64,000 nucleotides of DNA from contig CAWAMN010000001.1 in the NCBI GenBank assembly GCA_963783235.1, forward strand, positions 1,178,001-1,242,000, read 5' to 3'. The notes beneath the pieces are model-generated. The model was not told where the DNA came from and ran no database searches. It saw only the letters and a program-made list of their open reading frames with translations. Shown piece by piece: positions 27,019-36,904 of this stretch. Position 1 is the first letter of the stretch. Every line of letters begins with the position of its first letter. This DNA comes from Thiohalomonas sp963783235. Its GTDB lineage: Bacteria; Pseudomonadota; Gammaproteobacteria; Thiohalomonadales; Thiohalomonadaceae. A program made the position numbers and the translations under genes.

Positions 27019-27194
27019 ACAGGCATTTTCCGAAGATCGGCGACTATTTCATACTGATCAACCGATGTGTCGCCCTGCAAAATGCATCTTTTACACCCCC
27101 TCTGAAATCCAGCAATCCAGGCACTGACGTTTGAAGCTGTCGGGCGCAGCAGCTTCAGTTAGCCGCTTTGGGTTGAAAACCCGGTGGAAGAAAC

Positions 27195-29625
27195 ATGGTT
27201 TTCGACAGGATTCGAAATCTCAGTATCCGGACTTTGCTTACGCTTCCCGTTGGCCTGCTTGCACTTCTTCTGTTTACGGTAACAGCTTGGGAAACCGCAA
27301 ATATTTATGTGCCGCGTTCCGGGCATGCCGAACGTCTGAGCATCGCCGATGCAGCGGCTGACAAACTACTGGCCGTTGCTGCCAGCGCGGCCCAGGAACG
27401 CGGTTTTACTGCCAGTTATCTGACCAAACTCAAAAACGGTAATAACGACCCGGCACTGCTTCGCTCCATTAAGGAGAAGCGTGAGCGGGGCGACCGGGCC
27501 TTCGCAGAGGCGATGCGCCAGTTCGACCGACTCGGAGAGGCCTCCGGCCAACAACCACAAGCGGAGCGCGCGGCTGCGCAGAAGGCCCACGAGGCCGTGG
27601 TTAATTTGCGCTCCGCTGTCGACGGTGCCACATCGGGTTCGGTACCGGATCCCAAACGCTGGTTCCGGACGGCAACCGACTACATCTTTGCCGCCTCCGA
27701 TCTGCGCCTTGCGGCCTTTCGACCCGTCGACCAGAGCGGCATCACCGAATACAGCAACAATATGATCAAGCAGGCGCTGTGGTTGGCGGCGGAATATGCC
27801 GGACGTGAAAGGGCGGCAGTTGGCCAGCTGATTGCCCAGCGTCTTCCCATGAGCGGCGAAACCAGGACGCGACTGTCGGAATACCGCGCGCTAGTGGAAC
27901 AAAAACTCGATTTCGTGGAAGCGATTGGCAAGCCGGTCCTTACACAAAAGCCCGCCAGTCCGGCACTGCAACGTGAACTGAATGCGGCATGGCAGGAAGT
28001 GGAAGCCAATTTCCTGGGGTCGTTCCAGGGCTTCCGTGAAGAGATCTATGATGCTGCGGCCAGCGGCAATTACCCCGTGGATGCCAAGGGTTGGCTACAC
28101 CGTTCCACCGAAGCCATCGATACTATTTTCGCACTGAGTGATGTCGTTGGCCGCGACGCGATTCTGCGCACCGAAAGAGTCCGTTTCGAGTCCGAGCGCT
28201 CTCTGTGGTCGGCCGCCGCGCTGACAATCGCCTCGGTGTTACTTGCAGCGGTGGCACTGGGTGTCATTTTCTCGGTGACCCGTCGCCTGTACCACCTCAA
28301 GGACACCTTCGTTCGGATTGAGAACGAAAACGATCTGAGCCTTCGCGCGGATGAGAGCGGACGGAACGAACTGTCACAGGTGGGGCAAGCATTCAATTCG
28401 ATGCTGGGCCGTTTTGGTGACATTGTGACCGGGGTCATCCAGGCCACTTCAGCCGTGTCCGGGCGCGTGGCTCTCGTGGCCTCCGCATCGGAACAGACCG
28501 AGAAAGGCGTGCAGGAGCAGAAGGCGGCCATCGACCAGGTTGCCACCGCCATGAACGAAATGGCGGCAACCGTGAAGGAGGTGGCACGCAATACCGTCCA
28601 TGCCGCGGAGTCCGCCGAGGGGGCGAACGAGAAGGCTCGAAGACGGCACCGCCGTCGTTTCCAAGAGCATGGACGCCATCCATGATCTCGGCCGACAAAT
28701 AGAGGATATCGCCGCAGTCATCGGAGAGCTGCGCGGGGAGAGCCTGGAGATTGGGAAAGTCCTGGATGTCATTACGGGTATTGCGGAGCAAACCAATCTT
28801 TTGGCACTGAATGCCGCCATCGAGGCGGCGCGTGCAGGAGAGCAGGGCCGTGGCTTTGCGGTGGTCGCCGCTGAGGTACGCGAACTTGCGGGCCGAACCC
28901 GCGACTCCACGGACGAAATCCGGGAGACCATCGTCCGACTTCAGGAACGTGCCGAGAGCGCCGTGGTGGCAATGAATGCCGGCCGCGACAGTGCCCAGTC
29001 GACGACCGAACTGACGGCCGGCGCCGGTGCCGCACTGCAGGAGATTGTCTCCACGGTGGAAACGATTAGCCGGATGAACAGCCAGATCGCCACCGCCGCC
29101 GAGGAGCAGACCCAGGTCGCGGAAGATATCGATCACAACATAACCGGTATCGCGGCGGTGACGGAGCAGACCACAAGGGCCGCCGGCGAGACAGTCACTG
29201 CAGGCGAACAAATCAGTGATGAGATGGAGCGGTTACGGGAGATCGTGGTGCGTTTCAAGACCGGTACCGCCGCGCTCGATCTCACCACAGCCAAGACCGC
29301 CCACCTGGCCTGGAAAAGCCGCCTGGGCGCGTACCTGAACGGCAAGGGCACGTTGACCCGGGAGCAGGCCGTCTCCCATGAAGATTGCGTCCTCGGGAAA
29401 TGGTACTACGGCGAAGGGCTTGCCAAGTTCGGTCAACTGCCTCAGATGAAGGCTCTGGAGCCCCCCCACGCCGAGCTCCACCGACTGATTCGGGAGATTA
29501 TCCAGCTGCGTGAATCCGGCGAGATGGAAAAGGCCTACCAAGCCTATGCACGGGTCGAGCCGCTATCCCGGAAAATCGTCGATTTGCTCGACGAGATCGA
29601 GCAAGCGGTGGCACGTGAGGGCTAA
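27195..29625 (+). CDS. Methyl-accepting chemotaxis protein (periplasmic helical domain, HAMP, CZB), frameshifted
   Basis: The restored protein has about 809 residues. After a first span (LLTLPVGLLALLLFTVTAW) comes a large helical periplasmic domain with AAQERGFTASYL, typical of nitrate/nitrite-sensing NIT-like domains. A second span (ALTIASVLLAAVALGVIF), HAMP and a signalling domain with EQTNLLALNAAIEAARAGEQ follow. The C-terminus is a CZB zinc-binding domain (HLAWKSRLGAYL, HEDCVLGKWYYGEG, HAELHRL) that holds the conserved His/Cys ligands. The frame changes near 28638: upstream it reads ...ANEKA and downstream EDGTAVVSKSMDAI, so one extra base or two missing bases lie there. Zinc or oxidant (HOCl) sensing is known for CZB receptors. 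The TAA stop opens a dispersed repeat. Confidence 0.88.
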
Positions 29626-29825
29626 ACAGCCGTTCGTAACTTCGCTTCGGACCGACGGTAAAGATGGGCTCTCCAGGACACGCAATCAATACATCCTTGT
29701 AGGCTCGCTGGCGACATCCCTGCCGCCAACGGTCCCGAAGAGCCCATCCTCACCGCCTCAGTAGAGGGTTCCGAAGTGGTGCCCATTACCTCATCATGAC
29801 CTTCTCCCTCAGGGAGAAGAGACTA
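29623..29825 (+). repeat. Composite dispersed repeat, including 86-bp palindrome copy 2
   Basis: TAAACAGCCGTTCGTAACTT begins in the chemoreceptor stop codon. GATGGGCTCT...AGAGCCCATC at 29663-29748 is the 86-bp palindrome shared with 23756-23841. GTTCCGAAGTGGTGCCCATT near 29769 matches, inverted, the end of the repeat at 25880-26010. CTTCTCCCTCAGGGAGAAG near 29803 is an inner arm of the MITE-like element. This explains most of the 324-base gap 29626-29949; no gene is seen. Confidence 0.75.
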
Positions 29826-29949
29826 AAGGTGGATACCATCAAAACGGATATTTAGGACGATTGGAGGTTGGCACGGAGCCGGATCCGCGGACGCTTCTGT
29901 ATCGTTTAAACCGCTCTGAAGACCGCCGGAATCACTCTGCTCTGCGGCT

Positions 29950-30447
29950 TCAGTCGGCAAAATCGAGACGATCCCGGACCTTCTCGACCCCTGCTTTGGC
30001 GCAGACGGCATCCTTGTCGCCACCCGGCGCGCCGCTCACACCGACGGCTCCAACCAGCGAGCCCGCCGCCCGGACGGGTATCCCCCCTTCGAGAACCAGG
30101 ATGCCATCGACGCTGTTCATCTCTTCGCGGATATCCTGGCGGTTTTCCCGAAAGATGCCGGATTCCACGCCGGAGAGGATAACGGCGTTGGCCTTGTCCC
30201 GAGCGATTTGCAGTGTAAAACGGGGGGCAAGGGTATCGCGCATGACCATCTGGTCGAAGCCGTTGCGGTCCACGACCACGGCAGTGACCTGGTAACCCTT
30301 GTCACGGCAGGCTTGCACTGCGCTCCGGGCGATGTCGTGCGCCATTTCCATGGAGAGACGGCGGACCTTGATAATGTCGCTGGCCGATGCCTGGGTGGCA
30401 AGAAGAAACAGTATGGGCAGAAGTTTTACAAGGCGGATGCCTTTCAT
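29950..30447 (-). CDS. GlcG/HbpS-family haem-binding-like protein, exported
   Basis: The protein has 165 residues. A signal peptide (LVKLLPILFLLATQASA) is followed by the GlcG/HbpS (DUF336) fold: LSMEMAHDIARSAVQACRDKGY, VTAVVVDRNGFDQMVMRDTLAP, ARDKANAVILSGVESG and the glycine-rich GGIPVRAAGSLVGAVGVSGAPGGDKDAVCA. Exported members bind haem or act as small periplasmic sensors; cytoplasmic relatives occur in glycolate and propanediol operons. The ligand here is unknown. It is followed 79 bases later by the end of recQ on the same strand, so it is probably separate or the tail of that transcript. Confidence 0.82.
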   Translation of the reverse strand: MKGIRLVKLLPILFLLATQASASDIIKVRRLSMEMAHDIARSAVQACRDKGYQVTAVVVDRNGFDQMVMRDTLAPRFTLQIARDKANAVILSGVESGIFRENRQDIREEMNSVDGILVLEGGIPVRAAGSLVGAVGVSGAPGGDKDAVCAKAGVEKVRDRLDFAD

Positions 30448-30526
30448 GGATTTTTTTTCTCTATTGGAAAGACGCGTTGATTGTCGCCCCTCATCCCGGC
30501 CTTCCGCAACTGCTCGCCAGGCAAAG

Positions 30527-32344
30527 CTACAGGGCGTCCGCCTCGTCAGCCAGATGCTGTTCGATGACGTCTAGAAACTCCTGCCCGTAGGCCTCCATCT
30601 TCTTATCCCCCACGCCGGGGATTTCGAATAGCTCGCTTCGGCTGGTGGGCCGCTCGCTCACCATTTCCACCAAGGTGGCATCGTGAAACACGACATAGGG
30701 TGGTACGCCCTGCTCTTCGGCCAATTCGCGACGGCGTTCACGGAGCGCCGCCCACAGGCGGCGATCCGATTCATCGGTGAAACGGGTGGATGGCTTTTCG
30801 GTTCTTGCACGCTTGCGGGAGGGCTTCCGCTCTTTTCGCAACAGCAGTTTTTCTTCGCCGCGCAGCACCGAACGGCAGTTTTCGGTCAACTGCAGGCTGC
30901 CGTGGCCCTGAACGTCGACTGCAATGTAGCCCCTGGCAATCAGTTGACGGAAAAGACCGCGCCATTCGGTAACGGTCAGTTCCGAACCGATGCCGAACGT
31001 GCTCTGCTTGTCATGGCCGAAGCGGCGAATGCGCTCATCCTCTTTGCCGAGCAATACGTCAATGAGATAGTTCACACCGAAGCGCTGCTCGGTGCGATGT
31101 ATAGCGGACAGCGCCTTCTGGGCCGGGACTGTGGCATCCCACGTATCCGGCGGCTCCAGGCAGGTGTCGCAGTTACCGCAAGGCTCATCCCGCTGTTCGC
31201 CGAAATAGCCGAGCAGGGATTGTCGGCGGCACGCGGTCTGCTCGCAGAAAGCCAGCATCGCCTCCAGCTTGTGCCTCTCAATGCGTTTATGGGCATCGTC
31301 CGCCTCCGAGCTTTCCAACATCTGGCGCAGGGTGATTACATCATCCAGCCCGTAAACCATCCAGGCATCGGCGGGAAGTCCGTCGCGCCCGGCCCGGCCC
31401 GTTTCCTGGTAATAGGCCTCCAGGCTTTTGGGCAGGTTGAGATGGGCCACGAACCGCACGTCCGGCTTGTCGATGCCCATGCCAAAGGCGATGGTCGCCA
31501 CCATCACCACACCCTCTTCGTTGCGGAAGCGCTCCTGATGGGCCTGCCGCGTCGCGGGCGGCAGACCGGCATGATACGGAAGGGCCGTGAGCCCCTGCCC
31601 CGCCAGCCACTCGGCGATCGCCTCCACCCGTTTTCGGGTCATGCAGTAGACGATACCGGCCTCGTCCGGATGCTCATCCCGGATGAAATGCAGCAACTGC
31701 TCCCGGGCATTGCGTCGCTGCGCCAAGCGGTAGCGGATGTTCGGCCGATCAAAGCTGCTGATGAAGACCTGGGCGCTTCCAAGGTGAAGCCGCTCAACGA
31801 TCTCGCGGCGGGTGATTGCATCAGCGGTCGCGGTCAGCGCGATGCGCGGCACCCCGGGAAAACGTTCGGCCAGTACGGCCAGTTGAATGTATTCGGGGCG
31901 GAAATCATGACCCCACTGGGAGACGCAGTGGGCCTCGTCAATGGCGAATAGTGCGATAGGAGCCCGGTCCAGCAGGGACAGGAACCGCCCGGTCATCAGC
32001 CGTTCCGGCGCCACATAGAGCAGGTCCAGCCCACCCTCTAACAGCTGCCGTTCGACATCGGCGGACTCGGCCGGATCGAGGGTGGAGTTGAGAAAGGCCG
32101 CCTTGACCCCGGCCTGTCGCAGCGCCGCTACCTGGTCCTGCATCAGGGCAATCAGGGGTGAAACGACCACCCCCACGCCGTCGCGGGCGATAGCGGGGAT
32201 CTGATAACAGAGCGATTTGCCGCCCCCCGTGGGCATCAGCACAAGAACATCGCGCCCTTCGGCCACGCAGGAAATCACCTCGTCCTGGGGCGGGCGGAAG
32301 GTCTCGTAACCAAATACGGAGTGAAGGATTTCGCGCGGGTTCAT
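30527..32344 (-). CDS. recQ: ATP-dependent DNA helicase RecQ
   Basis: The protein has 605 residues, a normal length. Helicase motifs include the motif-0 region FGYETFRPPQDEVI, Walker A MPTGGGKSLCYQ, DEAH (FAIDEAHCVSQWGHDFRPEY), motif III TATAD and motif VI QETGRAGRDG. The zinc-binding RQC region follows (AFCEQTACRRQSLLGYFGE, CGNCDTC), then an HRDC domain (RELAEEQGVPPYVVFHDATL ... IPGVGDKKMEAYG). It unwinds recombination intermediates and gapped DNA 3' to 5'. The start MNPREILHSVFGYETFRP is typical. The upstream gap 32345-32849 carries a MITE-like element and no gene. Confidence 0.95.
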   Translation of the reverse strand: MNPREILHSVFGYETFRPPQDEVISCVAEGRDVLVLMPTGGGKSLCYQIPAIARDGVGVVVSPLIALMQDQVAALRQAGVKAAFLNSTLDPAESADVERQLLEGGLDLLYVAPERLMTGRFLSLLDRAPIALFAIDEAHCVSQWGHDFRPEYIQLAVLAERFPGVPRIALTATADAITRREIVERLHLGSAQVFISSFDRPNIRYRLAQRRNAREQLLHFIRDEHPDEAGIVYCMTRKRVEAIAEWLAGQGLTALPYHAGLPPATRQAHQERFRNEEGVVMVATIAFGMGIDKPDVRFVAHLNLPKSLEAYYQETGRAGRDGLPADAWMVYGLDDVITLRQMLESSEADDAHKRIERHKLEAMLAFCEQTACRRQSLLGYFGEQRDEPCGNCDTCLEPPDTWDATVPAQKALSAIHRTEQRFGVNYLIDVLLGKEDERIRRFGHDKQSTFGIGSELTVTEWRGLFRQLIARGYIAVDVQGHGSLQLTENCRSVLRGEEKLLLRKERKPSRKRARTEKPSTRFTDESDRRLWAALRERRRELAEEQGVPPYVVFHDATLVEMVSERPTSRSELFEIPGVGDKKMEAYGQEFLDVIEQHLADEADAL

Positions 32345-32471
32345 TGCGCCCGCATTCTGCCGGTCTGGCCTTACCGAGGCAAGGCAGAGTCAATCAAAGG
32401 TCGGGGCGCCGATAGGCGTTTTGCTGCGTGAAGGCGCCACAAAGCTCGCATCGAAGCCACGGAACGGCATC

Positions 32472-32615
32472 TAGCAGGCTGTTGAAAAAGGTTTTTTGTC
32501 CCTTCTCCCTGAGGGAGAAGGTTAGGATGAGGGGGATAGAATCAGTAACTTACCTTTCATTGAGTCCCCTCACCCCAGCCCTCTCCCTCTGGAGAGGGTG
32601 TTTTTCAACAGCCTG
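32472..32615 (-). repeat. MITE-like palindromic element, copy 3
   Basis: The element is 144 bp with CAGGCTGTTGAAAA and TTTTTCAACAGCCTG ends, extended symmetrically to CTAG on both sides (32468-32619). It is the only copy not touching a stop codon, so it shows the likely full terminal repeat (CTAGCAGGCTGTTGAAAA). It lies in the 505-base gap 32345-32849 between the recQ start and the end of the chemoreceptor gene. Further along the gap, 32675-32710 resembles the core of the 86-bp palindrome (GCCGCAGGGATGCGGCC, GAGCCTACAGGGATG). No gene was seen in the rest. Confidence 0.88.
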
Positions 32616-32849
32616 CTAGAGCACCGAACAGATAAAAACCTGGAGGGTGTAACTCATTGATATTGGGGCGTCGGCCGCAGGGATGCGGCCGTCGAGCCTA
32701 CAGGGATGGCCCACTAGGGAGAACAGGCCGCCTGCCTCGACCGGCTGATGTCGCGGCAGGAGCCCCCTACTGACAAGCCGGAACCCGGTGATTTCGTCAG
32801 TGAGGTATCCCTTTGGGATCGCACCACTGCCTGCGCCCTCAGGCGCGAT

Positions 32850-34712
32850 TCAGATGCCGAAGCGGGCGACCGTTTCCTGAAGACTATGCGCCAGCGAGGA
32901 TAGCTCCCGGCTGGAGGCCGCAACGTGCTCGATGCTGTCGGCCGTCTCGTCCGTCACGGATTTGATAGCGGTGACGTTGCGGTTGACCTCTTCGGTTACC
33001 GAGCGCTGCTGCTCCGAGGCACTGGCAATATGGGTGTTTTTATCGGAAATCACCGACACGCCACCCGCGATGGTCTCAAGCGACTCGGCCGCGGCACCGG
33101 CCTGCCGGACACTCTCCTCGCCCTGGCGGCGCCCCTTTTCCATCACCGTGACCGCCTCGCGTGCCTCGGACTGGAGACGTTCGATGATCCCGTTGATCTC
33201 CTCGGTGGACTCCTGGGTACGCTGAGCGAGGGTACGCACTTCGTCGGCCACCACGGCGAAACCGCGACCCTGTTCGCCGGCACGCGCCGCCTCGATAGCG
33301 GCATTCAGGGCCAGGAGGTTCGTCTGCTCCGCAATGCCGCGGATGACATCCAGAATGGTGCTGACGCCCTCGGCCTCCTCTTCGAGCTTGCCCATGACCT
33401 GTCCGGCATGCTCGACCTCTTCGGCCAGGTGGTTTATGGCGTTAACCGCCTGGGCCACGACGTCGCGGCCGTTTCGGGTCTCCTCATCCGTGGCCTGGGC
33501 CGAGCGGGCGGCATCGTCGGTGCTTCGGGCGATCTCATCCACGGTTGCGGCCATCTGATTCATGGCGGTGGCAACGCTTTCGGTTTCCGACTGCTGAATA
33601 CGCATGCCGCTGCGGGTCTGCTCAGTGACGGCAGACAGGGACTCGGCCGACTTGTTCAACTGCCCCACGGCTCCCGAGACTTCTCCAATGAGACGGCCGA
33701 ACTCCTCGATCATGGAGTTGAACGTGGTGCCGATCCCCGCGATTTCATCACGCCCGGACACGTCGATCCGCAACGCGAGGTTATCGGTATCCCGGACCGT
33801 CTCCATCGTGGAGGCCACCCGGTGCAGTCGACGGCTGATGTCATTGCTCAGATAGAGCATCGTGGCGACCATGATTCCGGAGAGCACCAGGGCGAGCAGC
33901 AGATTGTTACGGCGCACCCGCTTCAGTTCGGCTGTCACCTCCTGGCCGATACTTGCCACCATGGAGTTGAGAAGCGATTCGGTTTCATGGACCGTCTCGC
34001 GCATCGTCCCGAGTATGCCCTCCTTGGGCGTCAGTCCCCTCTCCTCGGCGGCAGCGGTCAATGCCAGAAAGCGCTGCCGGTAGGATTCCATATTGTCGGA
34101 GATCGTCTCCTTGACTTCAGGTGCATAGGAGCGAGTCGCCAGATCCTGCCGCAGGACCGCAAAATTCTTCTCGAATTTGTCGATGTACTTGGGCAACGAA
34201 CGCATCAGAAAATCCTTTTCGTTGCGCCGCAGCATCAACATGTCCGCACGCAAGCCCTCGTCACCGAGCGCATTGATGCGGTCCTCGGCATGGTGGACCG
34301 CTGTGCGCAGTTCACCCCGAAGCCCCTGGTCGTGGCTCAGCCCGATGGTTTGCGCCAGCTGGACCAGGCGCCGAAAATCCTCCCGATAGCGCCCGATCAC
34401 ATCGGCGACGTCAGCGGCATCGCTCGAGTTCAGCCCATGCTCATCCAGGAACCCTGACAAAGCCTCCAGGTCGGAGACGAGCGCTTTGGCGTTATTTTCG
34501 AATTTTTCCGAATACTTGAGATCCAGGCGGGCCAGGAAGTCCTTTTCGTTCCGGCGCAGCATCAGCATTCCCGCTTCGACCGATTTGGTCAGGGTCTCCG
34601 CTTGTTTGAGGCCGGTCACCGAATCCAGTGCCGTGTGGAGCAGCAGCGCCAAGGCGCCAAAGGCCACAACGATCATCGCCGCAACCAAGCGCAATTTGTT
34701 TTTGATACTCAC
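32850..34712 (-). CDS. Methyl-accepting chemotaxis protein with HBM-type sensor domain
   Basis: The protein has 620 residues. The first span (LVAAMIVVAFGALALLLHTA) leads to an all-helical periplasmic domain with two copies of MLMLRRNEKDFL (near residues 49 and 158), the mark of the helical bimodular (HBM) ligand-binding fold known from receptors such as McpS that sense organic acids. The second span is NNLLLALVLSGIMVATMLYL. HAMP and the signalling hairpin tip EQTNLLALNAAIEAARAGEQ follow. There is no C-terminal CheR-docking pentapeptide (it ends VARFGI). It is monocistronic and complete. Confidence 0.92.
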   Translation of the reverse strand: MSIKNKLRLVAAMIVVAFGALALLLHTALDSVTGLKQAETLTKSVEAGMLMLRRNEKDFLARLDLKYSEKFENNAKALVSDLEALSGFLDEHGLNSSDAADVADVIGRYREDFRRLVQLAQTIGLSHDQGLRGELRTAVHHAEDRINALGDEGLRADMLMLRRNEKDFLMRSLPKYIDKFEKNFAVLRQDLATRSYAPEVKETISDNMESYRQRFLALTAAAEERGLTPKEGILGTMRETVHETESLLNSMVASIGQEVTAELKRVRRNNLLLALVLSGIMVATMLYLSNDISRRLHRVASTMETVRDTDNLALRIDVSGRDEIAGIGTTFNSMIEEFGRLIGEVSGAVGQLNKSAESLSAVTEQTRSGMRIQQSETESVATAMNQMAATVDEIARSTDDAARSAQATDEETRNGRDVVAQAVNAINHLAEEVEHAGQVMGKLEEEAEGVSTILDVIRGIAEQTNLLALNAAIEAARAGEQGRGFAVVADEVRTLAQRTQESTEEINGIIERLQSEAREAVTVMEKGRRQGEESVRQAGAAAESLETIAGGVSVISDKNTHIASASEQQRSVTEEVNRNVTAIKSVTDETADSIEHVAASSRELSSLAHSLQETVARFGI

Positions 34713-34806
34713 GCCACTCTCCTCTCTCTTCCCAAACCAGATCTCCCGGCTATTTATCGGAGGCCATCCGTGCAGGGCGACCGTCGGACACCATCGGGCA
34801 GCATAT

Positions 34807-35712
34807 TCATCGCAAAGACCCTTTCCTATCCCCTAAATGGGTTAGTCCTCCCCCGCTCCTTGCCAGGAAACCTGCCACGCGCTTGCGATGGGCGAGAACG
34901 CGGTCGATGGAGTAGTGATCGGCACCCGCAACCACGAGCAGTTCAACCCGGCCTTCTCCGCGAGCATGGAGTTCGTGGGCATCGCCCACCGGAACGGTGC
35001 GGTCGCGCTCACCGTGGATCAGGAGTACCGGACACTTTACCTGTGTGATGGTATTGCGGGGAGCGATGGCCTCGAAGCGGGCACCGATGGCCTTTTCGAC
35101 GTAGCGCAGCACTCCCCAGCCCACCGGCCAATAGGGAATCCGGTTGACGGCCATCATCTGCCGCATGATTTCGCCCGGATGCGCGAAGGCGGCCAAACTG
35201 ATCACGGCCGCTATGTCATCGCGGCGCGAAGCCAGCAGCAGGCTGGCAGCCGCTCCCACTGAATGACCCAGCAGAGCGATGCGGCCAGCATCCACCTCGG
35301 GACGGACCTTCAGCCAGTCGACGGCGTTTGCCAGATCTTCGGCGAAGCGCGGCATCGAGGCGAAATCATCGTCATCGCTGCTCCCGTGGCAGCGGGCGTC
35401 GAACAAAAGGATGCTCCAACCCGCCTCATGAAGCGCGGGGGCCAATGGCAGCATGAACTCGGCGTTTCCGCCCCAACCATGCACCACCGCAATGGCCGGA
35501 TGCGGCCCCTTCCCCGGGGCAGGGATAAACCAGCCGAACAGGCTCTTATGGCGTTGCGTTGGGAAGCGAATGGTTTCAAACGGCAGATCGAATGCTTCGG
35601 GGGTGCCGCTTTCATGATGCCTGGGAACCCGGAAGGCGCGCCTTACGAGTCTCGGAGCCACCCAGCCGATACCGACCAGAAACGCGAGGGTGGCGTACGA
35701 CCAGAGCGGCAT
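34807..35712 (-). CDS. Alpha/beta hydrolase, membrane-anchored
   Basis: The protein has 301 residues. An N-terminal hydrophobic helix (LWSYATLAFLVGIGWVAP) probably anchors it, with the catalytic domain following. HGWGGNAEFM forms the oxyanion-hole region, FDARCHGSSDDDDF is typical of the family, GHSVGAA holds the nucleophile Ser, GERDRTVPV the acid and GADHYS the catalytic His. The specificity is unknown; the closest general pattern is BEM46/dipeptidyl-peptidase-like hydrolases. The gene begins three bases after the stop of the prenyltransferase gene and is surely co-transcribed with it, which hints at a lipid or quinone-related substrate. Confidence 0.82.
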   Translation of the reverse strand: MPLWSYATLAFLVGIGWVAPRLVRRAFRVPRHHESGTPEAFDLPFETIRFPTQRHKSLFGWFIPAPGKGPHPAIAVVHGWGGNAEFMLPLAPALHEAGWSILLFDARCHGSSDDDDFASMPRFAEDLANAVDWLKVRPEVDAGRIALLGHSVGAAASLLLASRRDDIAAVISLAAFAHPGEIMRQMMAVNRIPYWPVGWGVLRYVEKAIGARFEAIAPRNTITQVKCPVLLIHGERDRTVPVGDAHELHARGEGRVELLVVAGADHYSIDRVLAHRKRVAGFLARSGGGLTHLGDRKGSLR

Positions 35713-35715
35713 GGT

Positions 35716-36657
35716 TCAGCCGGCCAGCCAGAGTCCGAGGGCCAGGAACGTGCCGTGGCCGACCAGTGCACCGATGGTGCGCTGAATAGCGGGAGCCAGC
35801 CGTGACGGGTTTTCGGCGTCGCGAAGCAATTCCCGGGCCGCCCTCCAACTCAGCGGCAGCGGAAGCAAACCGAGGGAGGCCCAGAGTGGCAGCACCGCAC
35901 TGACTATCAGCGCGACCAGATAGCCGTAGGCCACCGCCACTATAAGGGGATAGCCCCAGCGGGCACGGGCCGGGCCCAGGCGCGCCACCCAGTGGTGCTT
36001 ACCTGCCGCCTTATCTGCGCGATAGTCCGGAAACTGATTGACATAGAGCAGCGCGGTCACCAGCAGTGCGTAGGGAACGGCGATCAGCAGGGGGAAAGGA
36101 TCGAATCCGCCGCGCTGGACCATATCGGTCCCCAGAATAATCATCCCTCCGAAACCGATGCCGACGGCAATCTCCCCAAGGCCTCGACTATTGAGGGCCA
36201 GGGGCGGTGCCGAATAGGCCCAGCCGATGAGCAGACCGACAAAGCCAACGGCGATCAGGCCGGGGCCGGCAAACGGCACCAGCAGCAAACCCACCAGGGC
36301 TGCGGCGGCCATCAGCGACCACCCGAACCTCGCAGTCTGTGTTTTGGTGAGGACCCGGTTCTGTATGAAGCGCGAACCGCCGGTAAAGGGGAAAAGACGC
36401 TCATCGTTAGCGGCGTCGGTTCCGTTCAGGGCGTCATAATAGTCATTGAGCACATTGATTCCGGCATGGGCCAGAACGGCCCCCAAAAGGGTGATAACCG
36501 CGGCCAGCGGATTGAGCCCGATGCCGCTGTACTCTGCCGAGGCCAAACCAATCAGGCACGGCACCATGCTGGCGACGAGGAACGGCGGGCGGGTGGCATG
36601 GATATAGCGGGCAATCGGATTGCCCAATCGCTCCAGCGTCGGTTCTATAGCGGCCAA
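35716..36657 (-). CDS. UbiA-family prenyltransferase (MenA-like)
   Basis: The protein has 313 residues and eight or nine membrane segments. The first Asp-rich motif is NVLNDYYDALNGTDAAND and the second NQFPDYRADKAAGK, both needed for Mg-prenyl-diphosphate binding. RPPFLVASMVP at the N-terminus and the overall motif order resemble 1,4-dihydroxy-2-naphthoate prenyltransferase (MenA) more than UbiA. If correct, it would serve menaquinone-like synthesis, but no other men gene is in the window, so a different aromatic acceptor is possible. It precedes a hydrolase gene by three bases. Confidence 0.83.
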   Translation of the reverse strand: MAAIEPTLERLGNPIARYIHATRPPFLVASMVPCLIGLASAEYSGIGLNPLAAVITLLGAVLAHAGINVLNDYYDALNGTDAANDERLFPFTGGSRFIQNRVLTKTQTARFGWSLMAAAALVGLLLVPFAGPGLIAVGFVGLLIGWAYSAPPLALNSRGLGEIAVGIGFGGMIILGTDMVQRGGFDPFPLLIAVPYALLVTALLYVNQFPDYRADKAAGKHHWVARLGPARARWGYPLIVAVAYGYLVALIVSAVLPLWASLGLLPLPLSWRAARELLRDAENPSRLAPAIQRTIGALVGHGTFLALGLWLAG

Positions 36658-36804
36658 AGGTCACCTACCCAGAATGGATTCTTGGGGGATTTTCGGGATT
36701 GTACCAGCGCAGCGTGGGGCTTTTTTCCATCCTGTACTTAGGACCGCAAAAACCCTACCGGCGTTCAGAATCCCTGATGTGCCTGATTTTGATCCTCCTC
36801 ATCC

Positions 36805-36846
36805 TAAATAGCCGTTCGTAACTTCGCTACACTACGGCGATGAAGA
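36805..36846 (+). repeat. Short dispersed repeat (third copy)
   Basis: TAAATAGCCGTTCGTAACTT followed by CGCTACACTACGGCGATGAAGA matches the left ends of the repeats at 25880 and 29623. It lies in the 247-base gap between the prenyltransferase and the rhodopsin-transducer homologue. It is not attached to a stop codon on this strand. Confidence 0.65.
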
Positions 36847-36904
36847 CGGGCCTTCCGTCCCAAAATCGATGACTTGCTCCTCGCCCCGGGTAATCTGATC
36901 GGTG

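Noticed and set aside
30683..34457. Plus-strand frames opposite recQ (30683-31951) and the HBM chemoreceptor (32925-34457)
   Set aside because: Both are antisense shadows of clearly recognised genes.
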